Part shown: piece after piece, positions 46,984-57,112 of the stretch
Layout: each line of letters starts with the position of its first letter
How positions within the stretch are numbered: position 1 is the first letter of the stretch
NCBI GenBank assembly: GCA_025917655.1
Contig: CP084612.1
Location: 1,302,001-1,366,000, forward strand
Direction: 5' to 3'
Length of the DNA: 64,000 nucleotides
Source: Chlorella sorokiniana
Taxonomy: Eukaryota; Chlorophyta; Trebouxiophyceae; Chlorellales; Chlorellaceae
The notes under the pieces: generated by a model
What the model was told of the DNA's origin: nothing
Seen by the model: only the letters and a program-made list of their open reading frames with translations
Database searches by the model: none
Program-made: the position numbers and the translations under genes

Positions 46984-48159
46984 GGCCGGGCCCATCGACT
47001 GGTGCGTCCACGGCTTGTTTTCGTGCGCAGGCAGTCATGCCACAACTACTGGCGAGACAGATGTACACCGCTGGCCGTTATATCGACCCATTCTTGAACT
47101 CTCTCCATGCCGACGAGAGCGACAGCACATCAAGCTGTCCTTTAACAGACCATCTCTCACCAGATTGACTCCCTCATGGCTTTGTATTCTACCTTGTTTC
47201 TTTCATAGCTGCTTGTGCACACTCCTCAGAAGACCCGAACAAAACACGCTTTGCTCCACCCTGGCTCCTGATTTTTGGTTTCGCTGCCATTGCTGACTTG
47301 CCCTGCGTCCTGCCACATCCCTGCCCACGAGCCCAGCACCCAACTTTTGATTGGAGAATTGTAACAACGCAAACTCTAAACCTCGAATGTAGTAAAGTCC
47401 CTCAAATCAGGTGTCAAAGCACAGTCAAAAATGTCGAGAAGAAAACTGGGGGCCCCGCCTGTGCAGGGGCACGAGCGGTGCTAGGAGCCGAGGAGGCACT
47501 AGCAGCATCAGACAAAAGCGCTGTCGGCTGAGAGCCGGCCAAACATGAGCCGCTGCATGGTGGGCGGCTGCCCCAATGCTCGGGGCCGGCCCGCAGGCGC
47601 CACGGCTGAGAGGCTTGCTGCGGCAGAGCGAGTTCCCGATGGGGGAAACGGGTTTGTGAATTGTTTGGATGCAATGAAAGGTAGCCGGGGAGTGGAGAAG
47701 GCAGGGATCACGCGGGGTGCAGTGTGCATTGCCGCGTGCAGGATGGAAGGGGCCGCCCGAGGCTCCTGAGGGGTGCGTGCAACAGCGCCAAAAAGGCAGG
47801 CATGCGTGTGGAAGAGAGAAAGGCACCCCAGGGAGCAGGTGCGTGGTGGGATAGAGGCTTGATGTTGGGGGGTGCACTGAAGGCTTGACGCGGCCCACCG
47901 ACAGGGTGGAAACTGGGGGCACAGAGCCAGAGGTTGGACAGAGGGCAGGCGTTGGTTGCCTGCAGCCTGGGCTGAGGGCGCGTCATGCAGGTTGTTTGCA
48001 GCTCGGTTGGGCACAGCTGCCGAGGCACAGGGGAACAGAGAGAGCGGAGTTGTGGGCTGCTGAACATGGGCAGGATGCCTGGGGGCCACATTCCCGCAGG
48101 ACCACGGGCGCAGCTGACTGGGGGCAGTTCACAAGGGGGATCAAAAGCGGGACTACTTG
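46984..48159. other. 3' flank of copy B and of the DUF506 gene
   Basis: A TGTAA at 47360-47364 is a candidate poly(A) signal for copy B. Unit B homology fades near 47515. The remaining 640 bp hold no recognisable gene. Confidence 0.45.
47360..47364 (+). terminator. TGTAA poly(A) signal, copy B
   Basis: About 375 nt past the stop codon, in an AT-rich stretch, and matched in copy A. Confidence 0.4.
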
Positions 48160-51100
48160 TTAAGCAGCTTGGGCGGAGGCCATCACGGCTGGGGATACAG
48201 CGGGGGTAGGGCTGCTGCGTGGCAGCAGTGCCCGTGCGCCGCCCGCGCCGCCCGCTGCCATCGCCGCCGTCAGAGCCCGGCCGCCACGACCAGCTGCGCT
48301 GCGGTGCTGCCTGGCCTGCGGGACCCATCCGCCGCACTGCGTGAAGGGGGGATCCAGTATGTTCATGACGGCAGGCGTGCCATGGCAGCCAGCGTAGGCC
48401 TGCATGCCTGGCATGCAGCATGAGACCGGCCCACCCTGCCAAGGCATGCATTCTCCACACCCACCTCCCCATCCCCCACCTGTGCTGATGGAGGGCAGGA
48501 AGTTCTGCCAGGCCTGCCTCTGACCCACACTCTTCAGGCTGCGCGCAAGCAGCGACACAGCCTTCTTGCGCCCGCGCCCGCTGCCTGCCTGCTCGCCGGC
48601 GGCGGCGCCGTCGCCGGGCGAGCCGCCGCCCATGCCGTGGCTGCTGGACCCTGGGCTGGGGTCGCTGCGTGGCGAGGGGGCGCCCGCCGAGTGCGGGGGC
48701 AGCGGCGGCGGGCCGAGCGGGCCGCCGCCGCGCGCCGCCGAAGCAGCAGAGGCGCCTGACGTGGACCCGGGGCCGTGCTGCGTGTTGTCGTGGCTGCCAG
48801 TGGCGGAGGCGGCGCGGGAGCGGGCGTGCGCCATGCTGAGCTGCGCCAGGGTGACGGGGGCGGCGGGTGGCGCGGCGGCCGCCGAGCGGCGGCTGCCCAA
48901 GGACGTGCCTGGGAGGCCGCTGGCGGCCATGAGCAGAGCGGCGGCTGGGCTGCTGGCGTTGCTGTTGGTGTTTGTTTCCAGAATGGTGCTCAGGTCGCTC
49001 CAGCTGCCGCTGGCTTGCAGGTCGAGGGCAGCTGGCCGGCCTGGGCCGTAGGCGGCCTTGCCGCCGCCGACGACCCCCGTTGCGGGCAAGCCCTCGCCGC
49101 CCCACGGCAGGCCAGCTGCCGGGGTTCGCACGCCACCTGCCCGCCGCCTCGGCTTGTTGCTTCGCTCCTCGTCCCTCGCCGACGGCAGGGGGCGGCACCG
49201 CCACCGCCGTCGCCAGTTGCCGCCGCCTGCCAGGCCGCATCCAGGTAGGCGGCATCTGACATCAGCGCCGCCGCCGCCACCGCCTGGGCCGCCTGCTGGC
49301 GCTGCGACGCGGGGATGGCGACCGCGCCTGCTGCTGCTGCTGCTGCATATGCTGCTGCTGGGGCGAGGGCGGCGCGGCTCCCCCTGCTGCGCCTGCTGGG
49401 CCTGCTGCGCATGCTGCTGCGCCAGCCGCATCGACTCCTGGTGCATGGCCAGAGCCTCGTAAAAGTCCTGGGAGCCGCCGCCGCTGGACTGCCGCTCCGC
49501 CAGCGCCGCCGCCGCCTGCAGCTGCAGCAGCGACTGCCCCCGGTGGCGGGGGCGCCAGCTGCGACGTCAAACGGAGACAGCGGCGGCCCCGCCGCCACCT
49601 GCGGCTGCGCTGCTGCGGGGGCGGGCGGCGCCAGAGGCGCCTCCGCCCCGGCATCTCTTCGGGATCAAACCACTTGGACAGCATGCTCTTCAGCTTGCGC
49701 CAGGGCGGCAGCGTGCGGCCGCTGGAGGCAAAGGCGTCTGCCATCTCGGCGCACATCACCTCCACCAGCGCATGCAGGCGCAGCGGCGTGCCCACAAACT
49801 CCAGCGGCAGGGCCTGCGGTGAGGGGGACAGGGTGGGTGGCCAGCGGGTGGGCATGGCTGTGCATGGGCGCGGTCTGCGGCACAGCTTCCTGGCGGGCTG
49901 CCAGGACACCTGTGCGGGGCCCAAGCTGTCCTGGCACCGCAGAACATTGCGCGCGGCGCGCTGGCGCCTGCTGGCCCCTCTTCCCACCCCCTCCATGGAC
50001 CCCCGGCTGCAACTCCCCCCTCCTCGCCCACCTTGAGGCAGCGGTCGTAGGTGGGCGTGGGCTGGGCGATGGCAAACTGGTCCCTGAAGCGAGGGTCCAC
50101 CAGGCACCAGTGCGCGAGGGAGCCGTCGGCGCGGCCCGCACACACCACAAACTCGTGCCGCAGCTTCTCCAGGCAGCTGGGCTGCAGGCTGTGGCGGTGG
50201 CCGGGGTCGCCTGCGCCAGCGCAAGGGGGGGCGGGGGCACGCTCGGGATCAGTTGGTGTGGAACAGCACATGATGCACTGAAGCCAGTGCCTGAAGAGGA
50301 CGTCAGTGCAGCACCAGCAGCGTTGCCTGTCAGTCTGGGCAAGGCGCTGCTTCTCCCCCTCTCCCCCCCGTCCCCTCCAAAGAAAGGAACAAGTAAACAA
50401 CCGTGTGCATGCACCCTGTCCATTGGGGCCACCCCTGTGCGTCCCAACGAGCAGCTGCGCGCACCTGGGTTGTTGCGCTTGAGGTAGCAGGCGTAGCCCA
50501 GTCCCTGCAGCGCCGCCACCAGCGCCGCCAGGTCCAGCTGGCCGTCGGGCCGCGCTGCGCGGTGCTGCGCAGAGCCCGCAGGTCTTGCAGAAGCTGTAGG
50601 GAGGGGGACGGGAGGGCAGCGAAACAGTTGGAGCAAGGGGGGCGTGAGCAGCAGCCAGGTGGTCAGGCCAGGGTGCGCAGCGCAGCGACAGTGCACCACC
50701 AGTCGGCGGCGTCAGACCATGGCTGCCCCCTCTGCAGCTGCGGCCGCAGCCGCCTCCCCGCCCCCTGCTCACGTCCAGCTCAAACTCCATGACAGGGCGG
50801 CTGAGGTAGATGATGCGCTGCAGGAGGCCGCTGGGCAGGCGCACGGAGGGGTCGCCGCTGGCGTGGGTGCTGCCGCTGTCCAGCGCGTGCACCGAGGGGT
50901 TGAGCCGCGCCAGCAGGTCCCCTGCGCGACCCCCCGCTGACTCAGCTCCAGGTCGAAGAGGGCGGAGGAGGTGGAGGAGTCCTTGCTGTTTGAGGGGTCA
51001 TCCTGGCCCTGCAGCACGGACAGGGCAGCAGAGCGCGTAGGTTGGTGGGTGCAGGTCGCGGGGACCGCAGCCCAACAGCGCCAGGCAGGCCGGTGCAGGG

Positions 51101-51474
51101 TTCTTTGACAGGCGTTGGCCCCGATCAGCAGGATTTGGGCAGATGAACAGGTTGCTAAGGCTGTGCGACAAAGGGAATGCGAGCAGACAGTGGACACAAA
51201 CTGGCACGGCTAGGCGGCGGTCTCGCTGCTCGGCCCGCTCGGGCGGCAGGCCACCATACCACTGCCGACGGCGTTGCGGCGTCAGGCGATCGCCTGCACA
51301 TCCAGCGGCCCAGAAAGCCCGCAGAGACCCAGAACCGCGCGGGCAGGACCTCGGCAGCAGGCTCACGCTGCGGAACGAGCCTTCGCCACCCATTCTGCGG
51401 CCACGCCGGCTGCTACCATCTCTGGAGAAGCTGCCGTTGCGGCGCAGGCCGAAAACTTGAGAAAATACGCCCAT
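48160..51474 (-). CDS. DUF506 / PDDEXK-like protein with a long low-complexity C-terminus
   Basis: Plant DUF506 proteins belong to the PDDEXK nuclease-like superfamily; their function is largely unknown. The gene starts MGVFSQVFGLRRNGSFSRD at 51474. Recognisable family blocks are the charged region LALVAALQGLGYACYLKRNN (about 50500, in part), EFVVCAGRADGSLAHWCLVD and PRFRDQFAIAQPTPTYDRCL (50160-50040), then LEFVGTPLRLHALVEVMCAE and TLPPWRKLKSMLSKWFDP (49800-49665). The first conserved exon (SALFDLELSQ, VMEFELDV, 50980-50770) has a frame slip. After the domain come several hundred residues rich in Gln, Ala, Ser and Gly, including SWSDLSTILETNTNSN (about 48990) and KKAVSLLARSLKSVGQRQAW (about 48530), ending at the stop 48162-48160. 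That tail is not part of the plant family and has several frame changes, so its exact sequence is uncertain. Confidence 0.75.
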
Positions 51475-52632
51475 CTTAGCGGGCGCTAGGGGCTCTCGTC
51501 ACACCGGGTGCCGGGTATGCATAGTTTGGATTATGGCTGCGCCATGGAGCAGCCTCAGACCTGCACGGAAGAATGGACAAAGCACACGGCCGCTGAGGCA
51601 TGCACGTGGTGGTCAGCCTGCTGAGGCGCCCCTCATGTGATGTCAGGTGGCCCTCGTAGTCTGTTCCAGTAGGTTGCGCATCAACCTTTTGTGGCGTGGG
51701 GGCTCGCTCTGGGACTGAGCGCGGTGCTGTGAAGCTGGCACTCAAAAGGGCCGATGAACGCGTAGACGTCGCTGCGTGCGCTTGATCGCGGGATTTATCG
51801 CAAAATTGATGCCGCGCACGTGTTATGCCTGATCAGCTCTTAGCTCAGGAGTGTCTAGCGGTGTTGAGTGAGGCCACCGCTACCTGCTGGCTAGCTGCCA
51901 TGGCATTGCAGGGGGTCTCTAAGGAGGCCTTCGGACTCGCAGTTGGTATAATTATTGTAGGCGCAGCGGTTTCTTATGAGTGGCGCCCTCGCCCTCCTGT
52001 TAGCCGGCAGCCCTGTGTTTCCAGGCTCCCGCCATCGCCAGCCTGTCCCGTCCACCGCCGCCACCGGCGGCAGCGGATTTTCCCTCGCCTCCTCACCCTA
52101 TCATAATGCTGTGGCTCCTGGGGACAGGGAATCTCACGGAAGTTGCACATCACAGGGCAGGCATTGCTGGGCTGGCCAGCCAGACCCTGATGCTCGGGCC
52201 TTGCTGGTTTGCTGCAGCTTCACGCAGTGTCACAATCGCTTCTGGATTGGTTGAAGCTTGGACTGTGCATGTTTGGATCAGGCAGGTCTGTGGGTTCGCA
52301 AACCCGGAACTGAATATGCGGGCATGTCCATTTGCGGAGTGAAGATGCACCCCCGCCCCACACACCATCCTGTGAGTGGTTTGGACTGTGGATTGAAGAA
52401 TCTGATGTTAGATTAGCAATATGTAGTTTACAGTGCACACACTTGGCATTTACGGCTTTTACGGGGTTCATGCCCGCCTGCATCCCATCCTGCTGATTTG
52501 CCGTCCTTGTCGTCGCCACATCAGAACCGCAGCTACACTATCTGCATCCTCGAAGAGCTTCCCGGTGTTTCGTGAGCCCACTTTCTGCATCTTGTCTGCT
52601 TTGTGGCTCGATTGTTGCGATCAAAAGTCGAA
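51475..52632. other. Divergent intergenic region with a possible small membrane protein
   Basis: This 1.16-kb, lower-GC stretch lies between the DUF506 start and the DUF3181 start. It contains the candidate listed at 51900-52106. Elsewhere no coding signal is seen. Confidence 0.4.
51900..52106 (+). CDS. Possible small single-pass membrane protein
   Basis: An ATG at 51900 opens MALQGVSKEAFGLAVG followed by a hydrophobic run (GIIIVGAAVSYEW), about one membrane helix. After that the frame becomes Arg/Pro rich and stops at 52106. An acceptor-like TTTCCAG at about 52021 could instead splice the helix to APAIASLSRPPPPPAADF and an open frame to 52342. No family is recognised; it may be spurious. 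Confidence 0.25.
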   Translation: MALQGVSKEAFGLAVGIIIVGAAVSYEWRPRPPVSRQPCVSRLPPSPACPVHRRHRRQRIFPRLLTLS

Positions 52633-53433
52633 ATGGCAGCGGTGAGCGGGAACGCCATCACTCGGAGCAGCTGCAAAGCAGTGACGGGCGCGGTGCGAGT
52701 CCCCAGGTCAAGCTTCCAAGGTGTGCGCGCCATGCTGTGCTGCATGCTGCAAGGAGCGGGCCCGCTGCCTTTCGCCGCCCGCTGTCGCACCGCAGCTGGG
52801 TGCGTGGCGCGCACCTGAACATCATGCCTGGCCCAGGGTGTTGGCCGCTGTGGCTCTCATTACTTCCAAACAATGTGCAGCCGCGCCGGTCCTGTATCGT
52901 GCCATGCCACGGCCCGCTGTGCACGCCCGCGGTGCTGGCCAAGACGCTGTCAGCAGCTGGGTCGACCTTGCCAGCTTTGTGAGCTCCGCGGGAGGCGCTG
53001 GGCGCACACCCTACGACGATCTGGCAGATGCGATTGGACGGGATGTGTACATCGACGTCGCCGGCTGGCACCTGTGAGTTGGGGGCGCTGACCCTCGGCT
53101 GCGTGGCGTCGTCTCATGCTTCAGCTCCCAGAACGGCCACGCCTCACATTGCTGCGGCTGGCCCTCTCCCGGCACACTGTCACGTGTTGCAGCTACCTCA
53201 AGGACGTGAAGGTGGGGCAGGGCCTGTCGATGGCGCAGGCGCTGGCGGCGCAGCTGGGCCCTCAGCTGCAGGGGCAGCGCAGCTTCCGCGAAGCTGACCT
53301 CGCCGACCTGGTGAAGAAAGTGCCGGTCAAGCTGGGTGGCGGCAAGGTGACCATGGCCCTTGCGGACGTGGTGCCTGCTGGCTGCATGCGCGACTTTGAG
53401 CGCGCCTGTGAGGGCTACGCACGCGATTTTTGA
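52633..53433 (+). CDS. Plastid-targeted DUF3181 protein of cyanobacterial descent
   Basis: The ATG at 52633 opens a Ser/Thr/Arg-rich, acid-poor presequence (MAAVSGNAITRSSCKAVTG) that fits a chloroplast transit peptide. After one intron comes YRAMPRPAVHARGAGQDAVS, then the mature domain: YDDLADAIGRDVYIDVAGWH, joined over a second intron to LYLKDVKVGQGLSMAQALAA, then VKKVPVKLGGGKVTMALADV and VPAGCMRDFERACEGYARDF with the stop at 53431-53433. The block IYIDVAxWHLYLxD and the PVKxGGGK block are those of the small cyanobacterial DUF3181 family, whose function is unknown. Three exons. A TGTAA follows at 53539. The assignment is from remembered family sequence. Confidence 0.7.
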
Positions 53434-53739
53434 CTCAGTGCCGACCAGCAGCAGCTCAAAACAGCCTGGTTGCAGTGCAGCAGTTTGAGCTGCACAAAGT
53501 TTTGTTGTGCGTGAACTGTTACACCATGGCATGCTCGATGTAAAAAAATGGGCAGGATTTGCCACACGCTTGGATGCACTAGCGCGCGTGCAGCTACAGG
53601 TGATGTGGCGCAGGATGAGAGGGATTGGCGAGGGGCAAAGCACAGTCTGCGACTGCACATATATCGCCCTGGACATTCTACGTTGACGGCAGCTTACCCA
53701 GCCTCGCCAAGCCCCTAAGAGTGTTGGAGTCGTGCGCCC
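53434..53739. other. Intergenic region (DUF3181 / PP2C)
   Basis: It holds the DUF3181 3' flank, including TGTAAAAAAA at 53539, and the short PP2C promoter. No gene is seen. Confidence 0.5.
53539..53543 (+). terminator. TGTAA poly(A) signal, DUF3181 gene
   Basis: Sits about 105 nt after the stop codon and is directly followed by an A run. Confidence 0.45.
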
Positions 53740-56314
53740 ATGGCCACTGCCGTGAGCTTGAGGGCCGTTGCTGCACGCCCATGTTCTAAACCTTTCATCC
53801 CTAGGCGGGTAGTGCTTGCCCAGGCTGCTGGAGGCACCGCCAAGACCGCTGGCAACCCAGTCGCGGTGAAGCTCAAGGATGCGGGCGTGAACACGCGGCA
53901 GGGCACCAGCCGGTGAGCACTGCTCGCATAGCGGCCATCACCGTCATTGGCGTCGAAATGACCCGCCACCCCTTCACAAGACTGCCCTCCCTTCCTCCGC
54001 TGCCGCCGCTTGTGCGACCCTTGCGTCACCACGCCACCCCTGCCTCCCTGCCCCCGCTGCCGCAGCAAGCAGAACGAGGACCGCTACCAGCTGGAGGTGG
54101 CAGAGGGCGGGGTGGAGGAGGGCGTCCCCGAGGTGTATGCCGCCGTGTTTGACGGCCACGGCGGCGCCGCCACGGCAGAGTGGCTCACCAACAACCTGTT
54201 GGGCTACGTGGAGAAGTACTGGCAGGGCACCAACGCACCGGAGAAAGCCGTCAGCGAGGCGTTCATCCAGGCAGACAAGGTGGGCAGGGCAAGGCTGGCT
54301 GGGAGTGCGGCGGTGGGCCCATGGATGTGGGCAGCTGGGAGTGCGCCGGCGGGTGCAGGCGGCTGGAATTGTGAGGCGTGCGGCGGCGTCCCACGAACAC
54401 CAACCTTTCCCACCCGCTCCGGGCCTTCACAAGCTGCCGGTCCGAGCTGTTCCTGGCCCCGCCGTGCACCAGCTGCGCCTGAGGGTGTCCCGCCCCCGCA
54501 CGCAGGCCATCCTGGCCCCCAAGGGCGGCTTCATGGGCATGGTTGGTGAGCGCGGCGTGGGCGGCTCCAAGTGCGGCTCCACCGCCGCCGTGGCCCTCAT
54601 CTTCAAGAACAAGGTATCGCCGCTTGCCTGGGCAGCACAGCTGTTCTTCATTGCAGTGCGGCAGCGCAGCCGTCGGGTCGGTTGCTGGGCAGCGCGGCTG
54701 TCTGCGCTCCTTCGGCTGGCCGCCTCTCGCCGCGCTCTGCGGCAATCGTGCGGCCCACATCCCTGCTGCTCCCGCTCACCCGCAGGGCCGCAGCCAGCTG
54801 CTGACAGCCAACTCGGGTGACGCCCGCATCCTGCTGCTGCGGGGCGGCCAGGCGGTGCAGCTGACTGAGGACCATGTGCCGGGTGGGTGGCAGCAGCAGT
54901 GGCGGGGCCTGGTGCGGCCAGATGGCTGGGCCGAACGCGTGGGTGCAGCCGCGGTCGTTTCTGGGGCGGGGTGGGTGGGCGGGCGGGGCAATGGGGTTGC
55001 TCGCGGCAGGGCCCCGCGCAGGCCGAATGCGGGCGTTGCGCCCTCCGTCCCCAGTGTGCCACGCCCCCACGCCTACCAAGCCGAGCCCCCGGTTGCTCAG
55101 CACTCCCGTCCTCTCTGCACATCGTCGTGCGCAGACAACGAGAACGAGCGCAACCGCATCGAGCGGTTCAACCCCAACCCAAAGATGCCGCTGGTCCGCT
55201 ACGTGGGAGGTGCGGGCAGTGCGATGGCGGCGGCGCCGCCGCCAGCGCGCCTCGCTGCCGGGCGATGCTTCAGCGGCCCACGTCGGCCTGCCCTGCTGTG
55301 TACTGTATGCTGCGGTACACATTGCCTTGATGCCGCGTCCCTCACGAGAGGCTGTCGTGCCGCTGACCCTCCCCTCTCCCCCGCCGCCCCTCCCCCGACC
55401 TCCCTTGCCCCTGGCTGCCTCCCGCCGCAGGCACGTGGCGTGTGGGCGGTCTGCTGGCGCTGTCCCGCGCCTTTGGCGACGCGTACCTCAAGGGCAGCGA
55501 CCAGTTTGAAGGCGTGTCCTTCTATGCGTCAGACACCTACGCATCCGGCTTTGGTGAGACCCTGCTGGGGGTGGTGCAGGCAACGCCTGCACCCCGCAGC
55601 CCAGCCCCGGGCGCACGAGCTGGCTGTGCGGTTGCCTAGGGGCTGTGGAGCCGGAATGAGGATGCCTTGCGCGTGGCCCCCTCGTGTGCTGCGCCGCTGG
55701 GGGCTGTCAGCTGCTGCCCGCCGCTGGCCTGCTGCCCCCTTCCCCCATGCCACCCAGCGACCCGCCGCTCTGTTCACCCTCCCCCATCTCCAGGCCTGAT
55801 TGCGGAGCCCCACACCTCCGTCACCGACCTCACCGACGACGACTCTTGGATCATCGTCACCTCTGACGGCCTGCTGGCCAACGAGGAGGCGCGGCGGCGG
55901 CGGCGGCCTCAGGTGGGCGGTGCGGGTGCTGGCGGGGACAGGGGGCGGTGCAGGGTCCCGAGTGCAGGAGCGATTGCAGGAGCGGAGTGCCTTCATTCGG
56001 AGTGCCTTGCATGCATGTTGCCCTTTAGGGTGCTGGAGGGCGGACAGCGGTCGGTAGGGGCAACGCGGTGGCCTTGACAAAGCATCGGGCGCGCGCTTGG
56101 CTGCACGTGCCTCCCATTCCATGCTGTGATGCGTGCTCATCGTCGCGCACCGCTGCCCCCTGCCCCTGCGTGCCGCAGCAACGAGGACGTGGTGTCCATC
56201 TGCAACAAGCTGGCCTCCCGCAGCTGCGACGAGATTGCTGCGGAGCTGACGAAGCAGGCGGTGGCACAGGGGAGCACCGACGACGTCACCACCCTGGTGC
56301 TCAAGCTCAAGTAG
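53740..56314 (+). CDS. PP2C-type Ser/Thr protein phosphatase, probably plastid-targeted
   Basis: A metal-dependent (Mg/Mn) protein phosphatase of the PPM family. The N-terminus MATAVSLRAVAARPCSKPF then IPRRVVLAQAAGG resembles a chloroplast transit peptide with a cleavage-like RRVVLAQA. The catalytic motifs come in the correct order: KQNEDRYQLEV, VYAAVFDGHGGAATAEWL (metal-binding Asp-Gly), GGSKCGSTAAVALIF, LLTANSGDARILLLRGG, NENERNRIE, VGGLLALSRAFGDAYLK, SWIIVTSDGLLANEE and QGSTDDVTTLVLKLK with the stop at 56312-56314. About nine exons. The frame appears to slip in the GGC run near 55890, since LSNEDVVSICNK needs AG before the intron to pair with C after it. The substrate is unknown; it does not look like a TAP38/PPH1 orthologue from memory of that sequence. 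Confidence 0.85.
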
Positions 56315-57112
56315 TCGGACTGACCAGCTTCCAAGCGTCCGCCACGACCTCCCCACAGCAGCCTCCAGCTCCAATGGCACCACCATGTGCAGCCCACGCA
56401 CCAGCGGTTTCAGTCTGATCGACGCTCGGACGCCCTCTGATCATCAAAGAATGGGCCTCCCCTAACAATGTATGATTCCTTGCTGTTTGTTTCATGTCCC
56501 GCCCCTGATCTTTGCCCTTTCTTTCATTTTCAGTAAGAACGCAGCCTGCAAAAGAGGCAAGCAGCTGCGCCGAGGGTGTCTCGTGACGCACCCCGCAGTC
56601 TGCCGGTAGCCGGCAGCGCTGCTGCCCGCCATGCAGCACTTTGCAGCAAAGTTTCCGGCGGAACACTCTCAATCCTGTTTTGTTTTGGGATATGCACAAG
56701 GAGCTTGCCGTTTGACTGCAGCTGGGATGTGCAGCGGTTGGCTCGCGGGAACTCAGAGGTGGACCCGCGCTAACTTGGAGTTCCCGCGATACAATCAACA
56801 TGACATTTACCGCTCCTCCTTGCACGAATTTCCCAACAGACGCAGTTAGGATAGATCAGCTGTGTTACCCGCCCTGCGCTCACACACGCCGGCAACCTTG
56901 CGGCCACCCCTGAGTGAACCTGTTGCACAGGCGCCGCATTGCTGAATTGCAACAATCAATCAACTGAAACACAATCAGACAGGTCGATTTTGCAACAACT
57001 GAACAGAAGCGGCAGCGGCGGCGGCAGCGACAGCAGGAGCGGCAAGCCCACCCGAGCGTGGCCACCCACCCGGCTGCTGGCTGGAAGCATCTAGGCGGCA
57101 AGCCCCGTAGCA
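56315..57112. other. Intergenic region (PP2C / PQ-loop)
   Basis: About 800 bp of lower GC without recognisable coding content; it holds the PP2C 3' flank and the promoter of the PQ-loop gene. Confidence 0.45.

Larger units (their letters stand above)
44325..47515 (+). repeat. Tandem segmental duplication, unit B
   Basis: Head-to-tail partner of unit A, separated from it by about 350 bp of unrelated sequence. It has a cleaner reading frame than A in the central and 3' exons. Confidence 0.85.

Noticed and set aside
40740-47515. Duplicated units considered as a transposable element
   Set aside because: No terminal inverted repeats, target-site duplication, transposase or reverse transcriptase is seen. 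The unit ends coincide with gene flanks, so a segmental duplication is simpler.
47545-47769. Short frame starting MSRCMVGGCPNARG, resembling the start of a THAP-type zinc finger
   Set aside because: It is 75 codons long, lacks the later THAP residues and lies in the 3' flank of copy B.
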